Shown piece after piece: positions 56,818 through 63,720 of a stretch of DNA of 63,922 nucleotides (positions are counted from its first letter, which is position 1; each line of letters begins with the position of its first letter). The notes beneath the pieces are model-generated. The model had not been told where the DNA came from. It saw only the letters and a list, made by a program, of their open reading frames with translations, and ran no database searches. The DNA is from Candidatus Saganbacteria bacterium (GTDB lineage: Bacteria > Margulisbacteria > WOR-1 > XYC2-FULL-46-14 > XYC2-FULL-37-10): contig JACRPL010000004.1 in the NCBI GenBank assembly GCA_016223245.1, positions 1 through 63,922 of the forward strand. The letters run 5' to 3'. The translations under genes and the position numbers were made by a program.

Positions 56818-57606
56818 TTAAGTCTCCTTAGAAATTCTCTCAAATTCTTCTAGGCTTAAAGTCTCTGCTCTTCTTCTCGAATCGATGCCAATCTTTTCGA
56901 AATCAAGATTGTATTTTTTTAGCGTACTTCGTATCATCTTGCGGCGCTGGGAAAAAGCCGCACGCACAACTTCTTCTTTAATATCGTAACGCAAATGTTC
57001 CAATGGTTTGAGTATAAGAACCGCCGAATCTACATTAGGCGGCGGATAAAACGATCGTCTTGAAATATGAGATGCGATCTCAACATCCGCCCTGTTTTGG
57101 ACAAAAACACTGAACGACCCGAACTTCTTTGTCCCGGAATTGGCGCATATTCTTTCCGCTACTTCTTTTTGCACCGTTAACACAATACGCGTCACGTGTC
57201 TCGCGTCTCGCATCTCGTTTAAAAGTTTTTCAATAATCGGAGAAGTTATATAATACGGAACATTCGCAACAACTTTAGTAAATGGGCGATCTATCAACCA
57301 CTCCAAGAAATCGGCATGGACGAAATTGACATTTTGAAAATTCGATAAGACTTCTTTAGTTATCTGTATCATTTCGCGGTCAAGATCGAGCGTTGTTACA
57401 TGCTTGGCTTTTGAAGCCAAAGCTTGTGTTAATACGCCAAGCCCGCACCCGATCTCTAACACATCATCATCAGGAGTAAGTTCTGCGGCAGCAACAATTC
57501 GATCTAACGCGGCTTGATCGACAAGAAAATTTTGTCCCAATCGTTTTTGAGCGTGTCGGTTGTATGCGGAAAGTAATTCTTTAGTAGTTCTTAATAAGTC
57601 GTTCAT
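56818..57606 (-). CDS. rsmA: 16S rRNA dimethyladenosine transferase, with one repeat-derived segment
   Basis: 262 residues. SAM and target motifs are QKRLGQNFLVDQAALDRIV, DDVLEIGCGLGVLTQAL, LDLDREMIQI, VANVPYYITSPII and RRSFYPPPNVDSAVL. It dimethylates A1518 and A1519 of 16S rRNA. Residues about 130-140 (EMRDARHVTRI) are encoded by a GTCTCGCGTCTCGCATC-type repeat at 57187-57218. The start lies behind a copy of the ATTTGAC-type repeat that fills the gap to pdxA. Confidence 0.95.
   Translation of the reverse strand: MNDLLRTTKELLSAYNRHAQKRLGQNFLVDQAALDRIVAAAELTPDDDVLEIGCGLGVLTQALASKAKHVTTLDLDREMIQITKEVLSNFQNVNFVHADFLEWLIDRPFTKVVANVPYYITSPIIEKLLNEMRDARHVTRIVLTVQKEVAERICANSGTKKFGSFSVFVQNRADVEIASHISRRSFYPPPNVDSAVLILKPLEHLRYDIKEEVVRAAFSQRRKMIRSTLKKYNLDFEKIGIDSRRRAETLSLEEFERISKET
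57187..57218 (-). repeat. CGCGTCTCGCATC-type repeat inside rsmA
   Basis: GCGTCACGTGTCTCGCGTCT then CGCATCTCG on the plus strand, coding RDARHVTR on the minus strand. Compare hemW 10020-10053 (CGCGTCTCGCATCACGC). Confidence 0.6.
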
Positions 57607-57632
57607 TTGACATTTGTCATTTGAAATTTGTC
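57604..57632. repeat. ATTTGAC/AAATTTGTC repeat between pdxA and rsmA
   Basis: TTTGACATTTGTCATTTGAA then ATTTGTCAT: repeated and partly palindromic. It sits exactly in the gap between two co-directional genes, as in front of queF (32057-32078). Confidence 0.65.
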
Positions 57633-58629
57633 ATTTATTCGCGCGGGCAAACGATGCCGCAACTTTTATGGCCTGTATCATACTGCCCGGGTTAGCATCC
57701 CCGCGCCCTACTATGTCAAAACCTGTCCCGTGATCGACTGATGTGCGAATAAAAGGAAGCCCCACCGTGACATTTACAGATTTGTTGAAAGACAAAAGTT
57801 TAAGAGGAATAAGGCCTTGATCGTGGTACATGGCAACTACGATATCGAAAGCTCCGGCGGATGCCAAATTAAATATTGCATCGGGAGAAATTGGGCCTCT
57901 GACATTGATCCCCATTTTTTTTGCTTCATCAACAGCGGGCTTTATTATTTTTATTTCTTCCGACCCAAAAATGCCGGCTTCGCCAGCGTGAGGATTAAGT
58001 CCTGCAACACCTATCTTGCCTTTTTTTCTTTTGGCTTTACTTAATGCGTCATTCGCCATAATAATTTTTTCCAATACGTTGGCTTTATTAATGCTTCGCG
58101 ATACGGATTTCAAAGGCAAGTGTGTTGTAACGAGTATTACCCAAAGTTTGTCGGAGACGAACATCATCCCGTATTTTTTTGTCTTGGACTTTTTAGCGAA
58201 TATCTCGGTATGGCCTTGGAATTTGTACCCGGCTTTGTGAATAGCTTCTTTATTTATTGGCCCAGTTGTAATGCCATCGATTTTTTTACTAAGCGCCAGC
58301 TTTGTCGCCTCTTCGATATATTGAAACGAAGCTTTTCCGCACATGGATGAAACTTCTCCCAATTTCAGCTTGTTCATATCGACATTATCGAGATCCAGCA
58401 CATCGATCTGATTTCTTTGGAATTTGGCGTCTTCGATCTTTTTTATTGGATTTACGGTAACTCCCGGCAGATGTGCGATCTTTATCGCGTATTGGATCAC
58501 TTTTCTGTCGCCTATAACAACGATCCTTGCAACATTTGTAATCTCGGGATTTGTGGCAGCCTTAACAGTTACCTCTGGCCCAATTCCAGATGGGTCTCCC
58601 ATAGTGATCGCAATTATCGGTCTATTCAT
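57631..58629 (-). CDS. pdxA: 4-hydroxythreonine-4-phosphate dehydrogenase
   Basis: 332 residues. Signatures are IAITMGDPSGIGPEV, GITTGPINKEAIHKAGYKFQGHTEIF with the metal-binding His, VTTHLPLKSV, LNPHAGEAGIFGSEE, GPISPDAIF, AMYHDQGLIPLKLL and VTVGLPFIRTSVDHGTGFDIVGRGDA. It makes a precursor of pyridoxal phosphate, or acts in a paralogous pathway (PdxA2). GTGAGGC precedes the ATG. It lies between an aminotransferase gene and rsmA; pdxA-rsmA is a frequent pair. Confidence 0.95.
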   Translation of the reverse strand: MNRPIIAITMGDPSGIGPEVTVKAATNPEITNVARIVVIGDRKVIQYAIKIAHLPGVTVNPIKKIEDAKFQRNQIDVLDLDNVDMNKLKLGEVSSMCGKASFQYIEEATKLALSKKIDGITTGPINKEAIHKAGYKFQGHTEIFAKKSKTKKYGMMFVSDKLWVILVTTHLPLKSVSRSINKANVLEKIIMANDALSKAKRKKGKIGVAGLNPHAGEAGIFGSEEIKIIKPAVDEAKKMGINVRGPISPDAIFNLASAGAFDIVVAMYHDQGLIPLKLLSFNKSVNVTVGLPFIRTSVDHGTGFDIVGRGDANPGSMIQAIKVAASFARANK

Positions 58630-58636
58630 GCCTCAC

Positions 58637-59812
58637 CTATTTGTAGGTTATATTCGCTTTTTTGATGCGTTCGAGAGCTTCTCTTATTCTGTCTTCTGAT
58701 GCTACAAGCGCTATCCTCACGTATCCTTCGCCGATATCGCCGAATGCGACTCCGGGGGAAACAACTACTCCGGCCTTTTCTATGAGGTGCATCGTAAATT
58801 CGGTAGAATCAAATCCCTGCGGGACCGGTATCCAAACATAAAGTGAAGCTTGTGGCTTTTTGACGTTCCAGCCCAAGGAATTTATCCCGTCAACAAAAAC
58901 ATCCCTTCTTCTTTGATATGTGGCACGGACATTATCCATGTAACCGTTCTTATGGTTGAACGCGACGATCGCGGCTTTTTGTACGGCCGTGAACAGGCCG
59001 TAATCCAAATTTGTTTTGATCTTTCTTAAGCTTTCGATCAATGTTTTGTTCCCGACCGCAAATCCGCATCTCCATCCGGGCATCCCGAATGTTTTTGATG
59101 TTGTGTGGAATTCGATAGCGACATCTTTTGCCCCGGGGATCGAAAATATTGAAATGGGTTTGTTCCCTTCGAAATAAATTTCGGCGTAAGCGAAATCATG
59201 GGCCAAAATAATATTGTGCTTTTTGCAGAATGCGACCGCTTCCGCGAAAAACTCCTTTGTTGCGAGAACTCCTGTCGGGTTTGTAGGATAGCTCAATATA
59301 AGCATTTTTGCTTTCTTGATAACATGCGGCTCGATCAATTTGAAATCCGGAAGATATCCTCTATGCTCGGTTGTCGGAAGGATTATCGGTTCGCCGCCGG
59401 CTAATATCGGGCCTCTGAAATGGGCGGGATACGCGGGCATAGGGACCAATACCGCGTCCCCGGGATTTATATACGCGAATGAAAAATGGACAACGCCTTC
59501 TTTTGACCCAATAAGCGTTACAACTTCATCTTTGGGATCGATATCAATATGGTATTGCCGCTTGCACCAATGCGCGCAAGCTTCTTTGAATTCGGGAGCG
59601 CCTTCAAACGAAGGATACCGGTGGTTTTCCGGATTTGATACGGCTTCGCATAAAGCCGATACAACATCCGGCGGCGGCGGGATATCGGGGTTTCCCATGC
59701 CGAGGTCGATCAGGTCTGCGCCTTTTGCCTGCATTTCCGCTTTGATCTTATCGAGTTTCGCGAAAACATAGACCGGCAGCTTTAATAACCTTTCTGATTG
59801 TTCGGGGAGCAC
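58637..59812 (-). CDS. PLP-dependent aminotransferase, LL-diaminopimelate/alanine type
   Basis: 391 residues of the class I fold. DLGMGNPDIPPPPDVV is at the N-terminus. The PLP-binding segments are GSKEGVVHFSFAY, LSYPTNPTGVLA, HDFAYAEIYFEG and FHTTSKTFGMPGWRCGFAVG with the Schiff-base lysine. EGYVRIALVAS is near the end. The sequence fits the group with DapL2-type and AlaA/AlaC enzymes, which interconvert keto acids and alanine or diaminopimelate. The exact substrate cannot be told from sequence. It overlaps lipA by 31 bases. Confidence 0.88.
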   Translation of the reverse strand: MLPEQSERLLKLPVYVFAKLDKIKAEMQAKGADLIDLGMGNPDIPPPPDVVSALCEAVSNPENHRYPSFEGAPEFKEACAHWCKRQYHIDIDPKDEVVTLIGSKEGVVHFSFAYINPGDAVLVPMPAYPAHFRGPILAGGEPIILPTTEHRGYLPDFKLIEPHVIKKAKMLILSYPTNPTGVLATKEFFAEAVAFCKKHNIILAHDFAYAEIYFEGNKPISIFSIPGAKDVAIEFHTTSKTFGMPGWRCGFAVGNKTLIESLRKIKTNLDYGLFTAVQKAAIVAFNHKNGYMDNVRATYQRRRDVFVDGINSLGWNVKKPQASLYVWIPVPQGFDSTEFTMHLIEKAGVVVSPGVAFGDIGEGYVRIALVASEDRIREALERIKKANITYK

Positions 59813-60648
59813 AAAATTTCCTCCGCTTTGTATGAACTTCTGACAAATGGCCCTGAAAATACTTTTTCAAATCCGAGTTCTCGGCCTATACGGGAATACC
59901 ATTCAAATGTTTCGGGTTCGACAAATCGAGATACCGGAAAATGTTTGGATGATGGCGGAAGATATTGGCCGATCGTCACAATATCGCAAAAAACTGATCT
60001 TAAATCCCGCAAAAGAGAAATTATCTCTTCATCCGCTTCTCCCAATCCTACCATAAAACCGGACTTTGTGTAAATAGAAGGTGACAGCTTTTTGGCCATT
60101 TCAAGCAATTTTAACGACCTTATATAATCGGCTTGAGGACGGACTTTGGGATAAAGCCTGGAAATAGTTTCGACGTTATGGTTTAGGACGAACGGCTTGG
60201 CATCTAAGACTGTTTTTAACGCCGCTTCATCTCCGCAAAAATCAGGGATTAAAACCTCGATTTTGGAAACCGCGACGTTCAGTCGCAGGTTTTCAATAAC
60301 TTTTGCATAATGCGCTGCGCCGCCATCCGGCAGATCATCTCTTGTGGCAGAAGTTACCACGACATATTTTAATCCGAGTTTTTTTACCGCGTCTAGAACT
60401 TTTTTGGGCTCGTCGGGATCGACTGTTTGAGGAATGCCGCCCGCTACCGCGCAAAAAGAACAATTCCTGGTACAGACGTCGCCCAATATCATAAAGGCCA
60501 AAGAATGTTTTTCAAAACACTCGCCCAAATTCGGGCAATGCGCCTCTTCGCAAACCGTATGGATAGATGGATCATTTAGAAGCGCTCGGATTTTTACAAG
60601 ATTTCCGTGTTTAGATATCTTCTTCAATAAATGTGATGGGTAACGCAA
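59782..60648 (-). CDS. lipA: Lipoyl synthase, with element A inside
   Basis: 288 residues. The auxiliary-cluster cysteines are CEEAHCPNLGEC and the radical SAM cysteines CTRNCSFCAV. SATRDDLPDGGAAHYAKVI, EVLIPDFCGD, NHNVETISRLYP, KSGFMVGLGE and YLPPSSKHFPVSRFV follow, and FSGPFVRSSYKAEE closes. It inserts sulfur into octanoyl groups of lipoate-dependent enzymes. Residues 120-127 (NLRLNVAV) are exactly one 24-bp palindromic element A; in homologues this loop before the KVEVLIPDF strand has about the same length but other residues. It starts four bases after the pilT stop. Confidence 0.95.
   Translation of the reverse strand: MRYPSHLLKKISKHGNLVKIRALLNDPSIHTVCEEAHCPNLGECFEKHSLAFMILGDVCTRNCSFCAVAGGIPQTVDPDEPKKVLDAVKKLGLKYVVVTSATRDDLPDGGAAHYAKVIENLRLNVAVSKIEVLIPDFCGDEAALKTVLDAKPFVLNHNVETISRLYPKVRPQADYIRSLKLLEMAKKLSPSIYTKSGFMVGLGEADEEIISLLRDLRSVFCDIVTIGQYLPPSSKHFPVSRFVEPETFEWYSRIGRELGFEKVFSGPFVRSSYKAEEILCSPNNQKGY
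60268..60291 (-). repeat. 24-bp palindromic element A inside lipA
   Basis: AACCTGCGACTGAACGTCGC then GGTT on the coding strand, codes NLRLNVAV. It uses the same strand and frame as the rsmE copy (NQRLNAAV). Confidence 0.9.
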
Positions 60649-60652
60649 TAAT

Positions 60653-61708
60653 TTACGCCAATTTCAGTTTTTTTGCCATTTCATCGGGGTTTCTGGAATT
60701 TTCGATCGCGGCCTCTTCGGAAATTAACTTTGCCCGATATAGGTCTTTTAACGCGTTATCCATGCTTACCATCCCAAACTTGCTTCCCGTTTCGATCGTC
60801 GAATACAAGTCTTGGGTTGCGGATTTGCGGATGATGTTCCTGACGGCGCCGTTCGCGGCCAAGATTTCAACGGCAGCCACAACGCCGCTCTTATCTTTTT
60901 TCTGTAAAAGTTTTTGGGCAACGACTCCCTGTATCGTAAGTGAAAGCTGCAGCCTTATCTGCGCCTGCTGCGCCGGAGGGAATACATCTATCATCCTGTC
61001 TATTGCCTGAGCGGCGTCGGGCGTGTGGAGGGTCGATATGACCAAATGTCCTGTCTCGGCGGCGGTTATCGCGGTTTGGATCGTTTCAAGGTCCCTCATT
61101 TCGCCGACAAGTATCACGTCAGGGTTCTGCCTCAACACGCGCCTCAATGCCGACGCAAAAGTTTCCGTGTCGATGCCGACCTCGCGCTGTTCTACAATGG
61201 ACTTTTTATTCGCATGAATGTATTCGATCGGATCTTCTATCGTAATGATATGGCATGGCCTTGATTGGTTGATAAGGTTTATCATCGAAGCCTGGGTCGT
61301 GCTCTTTCCAGCGCCTGTAACGCCGGTTACGAGGATTAGCCCTTGGGTCAAACGGCTAAAATCCTCTACGGCTTTCGGCATCAGCAATTCCTGCAATGTT
61401 GGTATCCTCGACGATAATCTTCTTATCGCGCAAGCGGCATTTCCCCGCTCGTAATGCACATTCACGCGGAATCGGGTTTCTTTTAATTGATATGCGATAT
61501 CGATCTCTTTTTCTTTCTCGAAATCGGCCTTTTGTTCTGCAGAAAGCATTTGATAAATAATTTCTTTCGCTGTTTCTTTTGTAAAAGCCGGCTGGTTTGA
61601 GCGGACAAGGTCTTTGCTTATCCTGAAAACAGGAGGATTGTTGACAGTAATTATCAAATCGGAGGCATTTTGTTTGCCCATTATCTCAAGCAAGGCATCT
61701 ATTTGCAT
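60653..61708 (-). CDS. pilT: Type IV pilus retraction ATPase PilT
   Basis: 351 residues. The N-terminal PAS-like part has NASDLIITVNNPPVFRI. Walker A is LVTGVTGAGKSTTQASMI, the Asp box is PCHIITIEDPIEYIHANK, Walker B LRQNPDVILVGEMRDLETIQTA and the His box HLVISTLHTPDAAQAIDR. AIRRLSSRIPTLQEL and VAQKLLQKK also fit. PilT depolymerises the pilin fibre at the inner membrane. The Walker A has Val and Ala where GPTGSGKS is usual. With pilD upstream in divergent orientation this suggests a type IV pilus; the assembly genes are not in the window. Confidence 0.95.
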   Translation of the reverse strand: MQIDALLEIMGKQNASDLIITVNNPPVFRISKDLVRSNQPAFTKETAKEIIYQMLSAEQKADFEKEKEIDIAYQLKETRFRVNVHYERGNAACAIRRLSSRIPTLQELLMPKAVEDFSRLTQGLILVTGVTGAGKSTTQASMINLINQSRPCHIITIEDPIEYIHANKKSIVEQREVGIDTETFASALRRVLRQNPDVILVGEMRDLETIQTAITAAETGHLVISTLHTPDAAQAIDRMIDVFPPAQQAQIRLQLSLTIQGVVAQKLLQKKDKSGVVAAVEILAANGAVRNIIRKSATQDLYSTIETGSKFGMVSMDNALKDLYRAKLISEEAAIENSRNPDEMAKKLKLA

Positions 61709-61710
61709 AT

Positions 61711-61747
61711 TTGACTACCCATTAAGGCTACTATATAATTTTGGGCA
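61711..61747 (+). promoter_or_regulatory. Promoter of pilD, predicted leaderless
   Basis: TTGACT (61711-61716), a 17-base spacer, TATAAT (61734-61739) and eight bases to ATG 61748. Confidence 0.7.
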
Positions 61748-62536
61748 ATGTTTGTCAATATATTCGTCTTCACAGCCGGCCTGATAGTCGGAAGTTTTCT
61801 AAATGTGTGCATATCGCGCCTTCCTGAAGAGAAATCGGTCGCCTATCCACCGTCCCACTGTCCAAACTGCAATAAACTCATCAACTTTTACGACAACATC
61901 CCTGTTTTAAGCTATTTAATACTTGAAGGAAAATGCCGCACCTGCAAACAGCCGATTTCTTTGAGATATCCCATCGTCGAATTGCTGACTGGTTTTCTTT
62001 TTATTCTAATAAATTCATTGTTGGGATTTGGGACCTGCCTGTCCGGCAGGCAGGTTTGGGATTTGGGATTTTATTTCTACGCTTCCTTTATTTCATTTCT
62101 ACTCATCTCTTTTTTCTCCGATCTTGAAACGCAAATAGTCCCGGACCAGCCGTTCTTTGTGATCATCCCGCTCGCTCTAATATATAATTTTATCTCCGGG
62201 AACATTATTTCGTCCATGCTTGGCCTTGTTTCAGGATTTTCTATACTCTATACAATAGGATTTCTTGGAAAACTATATTACAAGAAAGATGTCCTGGGCG
62301 GCGGAGATATAAAATTAGCCGCCGCATTTGGAGTAAGCCTTGGATATCAAGGCTTATTCTTAGCATTACTGCTAGGATATTTTATTGGGGCCGCATCCGC
62401 GGCAATCCTTGTCATCCTCAAGAGAAAAACAATGAAAGATTACATCCCCTTCGCTCCGGCGCTTACAACCGGCGCGCTGGTTGCCCTTTTCTGGGGTAAA
62501 TTTATTATTAATTATTATATTGCCAATTTCCTTTGA
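61748..62536 (+). CDS. pilD: Prepilin peptidase / N-methyltransferase, with a seven-codon insert
   Basis: 262 residues. The N-terminal VGSFLNVCISRLP and the zinc-binding cysteines CPNC...CRTCKQPIS belong to the methylating domain. The catalytic aspartates are in FSDLETQIVPD and LGGGDIKLAAAFG. About seven membrane segments are seen. It cleaves prepilin signal sequences and methylates the new N-terminus. Residues 96-102 (TCLSGRQ) are the 21-bp element B, and the flanking VWDLGF and LLGFG come from the TTGGGATTTGG repeat, all in a loop between membrane segments. Translation starts behind a -10 box without a ribosome-binding site. Confidence 0.94.
   Translation: MFVNIFVFTAGLIVGSFLNVCISRLPEEKSVAYPPSHCPNCNKLINFYDNIPVLSYLILEGKCRTCKQPISLRYPIVELLTGFLFILINSLLGFGTCLSGRQVWDLGFYFYASFISFLLISFFSDLETQIVPDQPFFVIIPLALIYNFISGNIISSMLGLVSGFSILYTIGFLGKLYYKKDVLGGGDIKLAAAFGVSLGYQGLFLALLLGYFIGAASAAILVILKRKTMKDYIPFAPALTTGALVALFWGKFIINYYIANFL
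62033..62053 (+). repeat. 21-bp element B inside pilD
   Basis: ACCTGCCTGTCCGGCAGGCA plus G, in frame, codes TCLSGRQ. It is flanked by two TTGGGATTTGGGA words. Confidence 0.85.
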
Positions 62537-62561
62537 ACTTGGTAGAATTAATTGATAAAAG

Positions 62562-62822
62562 ATGCGAATTAGATTTTGGGCGATGTTATTGTTTGCAATT
62601 GCCTTATTTTATTTTTTATATCTTATAAGGGAAGACATATTACAGCGCAACGGGCTTATTTCGGAGCGTACTGCGCTTCTTGCAAGGATCAGTACAATTA
62701 CGCAGAAGAACGATGAATTGTCGGACACCTTGGCAAAAAACGATAAAAATTTGGAAAGATTAGCCAGAGAAAGATTAAATATGGCCAAAAAAGGAGAAAT
62801 TGTTTACAAAATATGCCGCTAG
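62562..62822 (+). CDS. FtsB/DivIC-like septum-formation protein
   Basis: 86 residues: one membrane segment (about 5-22), then a coiled coil (ERTALLARISTITQKNDELSDTL) and the conserved ending LERLARERLNMAKKGEIVYKI, close to the (A)RExLxMxKxGE motif of FtsB and DivIC. It would work with the FtsL-like protein at 39909-40184 in the divisome. It overlaps the S1-domain gene by 10 bases, as divIC precedes yabR in Bacillus. Confidence 0.85.
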   Translation: MRIRFWAMLLFAIALFYFLYLIREDILQRNGLISERTALLARISTITQKNDELSDTLAKNDKNLERLARERLNMAKKGEIVYKICR

Positions 62823-63232
62823 ATATTGGCAGTGAAGTTGAAGGAAAGGTTACTGGAGTTACAAATTACGGCGCTTTTGTCGATCTTGGCAGCGGCAATG
62901 TAGGCTTGGTCCATATAAGCCAGGTTTCTGACACTTATGTCACGGACATCAACCAGCATCTAAAAGTCGGGGACATAATTAAAGTTAAAGTCCTAGGCCT
63001 CGTAAAAGAAGGCAAATACGACCTTTCGATCAAACTTGTCGGAAAACAGGCAAACCAAGGGTTTGCTGGAAGTTTCAAGGATAAGCGCAAGAAAGACGGC
63101 GGGAAAGAGAAGCCTCAACCGGGGTCGTTTGAAGACAAGATCACCCAATTCTTAAAGACCAGCGAGGAACGCCTCTTGGACATCAAACGCAACATCGAAG
63201 GCAAACAGGGAACCGCAAAGAAAAGACGCTGA
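62813..63232 (+). CDS. S1 RNA-binding domain protein (YabR/GSP13-like)
   Basis: 139 residues. One S1 domain fills residues 5-75 (GSEVEGKVTGVTNYGAFVDLGSGNVGLVHISQV). The rest is a basic and polar tail (KDKRKKDGGKEKPQPGS), a helix ITQFLKTSEERLLDIKRNI and a basic end AKKRR. Such proteins bind ribosomes or RNA. The position directly after a DivIC/FtsB-type gene is conserved in Firmicutes. Confidence 0.88.
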   Translation: MPLDIGSEVEGKVTGVTNYGAFVDLGSGNVGLVHISQVSDTYVTDINQHLKVGDIIKVKVLGLVKEGKYDLSIKLVGKQANQGFAGSFKDKRKKDGGKEKPQPGSFEDKITQFLKTSEERLLDIKRNIEGKQGTAKKRR

Positions 63233-63245
63233 TTCTCTAAGCCCG

Positions 63246-63350
63246 GGTGCCCGCCAAAGGCGGATAAATTGGAATTGGTAGATTTACCTGCCGCAGGCAG
63301 GCGCAAGAGGCATGTTGCTTATCGGTTGCATAAACCGTGCCAGTCTATTG
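63246..63350 (+). pseudogene. tRNA-Leu-like remnant interrupted by palindromes
   Basis: The pieces GGAATTGGTAGA, CGCAAGAGG, CGGTTGCATAAACCGTGCC and AGT follow the order of the intact tRNA-Leu at 63544. They are separated by CCGCCAAAGGCGGATAAA (a small palindrome) and by ACCTGCCGCAGGCAGG (an element-B-like palindrome inside the D-arm region). No proper acceptor stem or T arm can be closed. The original anticodon cannot be told. Confidence 0.65.
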
Positions 63351-63410
63351 CGATATTTTAATATGTATTATGTTTATGTCCTCAAAAGCTTAAAAGATTC
63401 AAAACTATAT

Positions 63411-63533
63411 GAGACTGGTTAGGAACCTGCGAGTGAACCTCGCGGTTCCTAAAATCTACGAGGAAACCGCGACGCTTGTCCCGATTCCCACATCGGGATT
63501 TAGTCGCTGGTTTCTGAGTTGCTAACCGGTCTC
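63411..63533. repeat. 123-bp composite repeat (copy 2, empty site)
   Basis: It begins GAGACTGGTTAGGAACC and ends GAGTTGCTAACCGGTCTC. Its reverse complement matches 41894-42037 except that the 21-bp element B is missing from its element A (63424-63447). It ends ten bases before tRNA-Leu. Confidence 0.92.
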
Positions 63534-63543
63534 ATACTATGAT

Positions 63544-63628
63544 GCCGCGGTGGCGGAATTGGTAGACGCAAGGGACTTAAAATCCCTCGGTTGCATAAAC
63601 CATGCCGGTTCGATTCCGGCCCGCGGCA
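63544..63628 (+). tRNA. tRNA-Leu (TAA)
   Basis: An 85-nt class II tRNA: acceptor GCCGCGG/CCGCGGC, D arm TGGCGGAATTGGTAGACGC, anticodon loop CTTAAAA (anticodon TAA), long variable arm (CGGTTGCATAAACCAT) and T arm CCGGTTCGATTCCGG. Confidence 0.95.
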
Positions 63629-63633
63629 TTAAA

Positions 63634-63720
63634 TGTAACCTTGTTGGAATTGAAACCCTTGAAACTACGGCCAAAATCGTCCAAATGTTAGGCGTTTCAA
63701 TTGATGCGTTAATGAAATAA
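63634..63720 (+). pseudogene. C-terminal end of an XRE-type helix-turn-helix regulator
   Basis: The frame ending at the TAA of 63720 reads VGIETLETTAKIVQMLGVSIDALMK. The stretch from TTAKIVQMLGVSIDALMK matches the last helices of Cro/C1-type HTH domains (typically ETAKKIAKALGVSVDELM). There is no start, and the frame begins straight after tRNA-Leu. This suggests debris of a mobile element that used the tRNA end. Confidence 0.6.

Larger units (their letters stand above)
63233..63543. other. Repeat-rich intergenic region before tRNA-Leu
   Basis: It holds a tRNA-Leu-like remnant (63246-63350), a short spacer and a 123-bp composite repeat (63411-63533). There is no protein gene. Confidence 0.7.
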
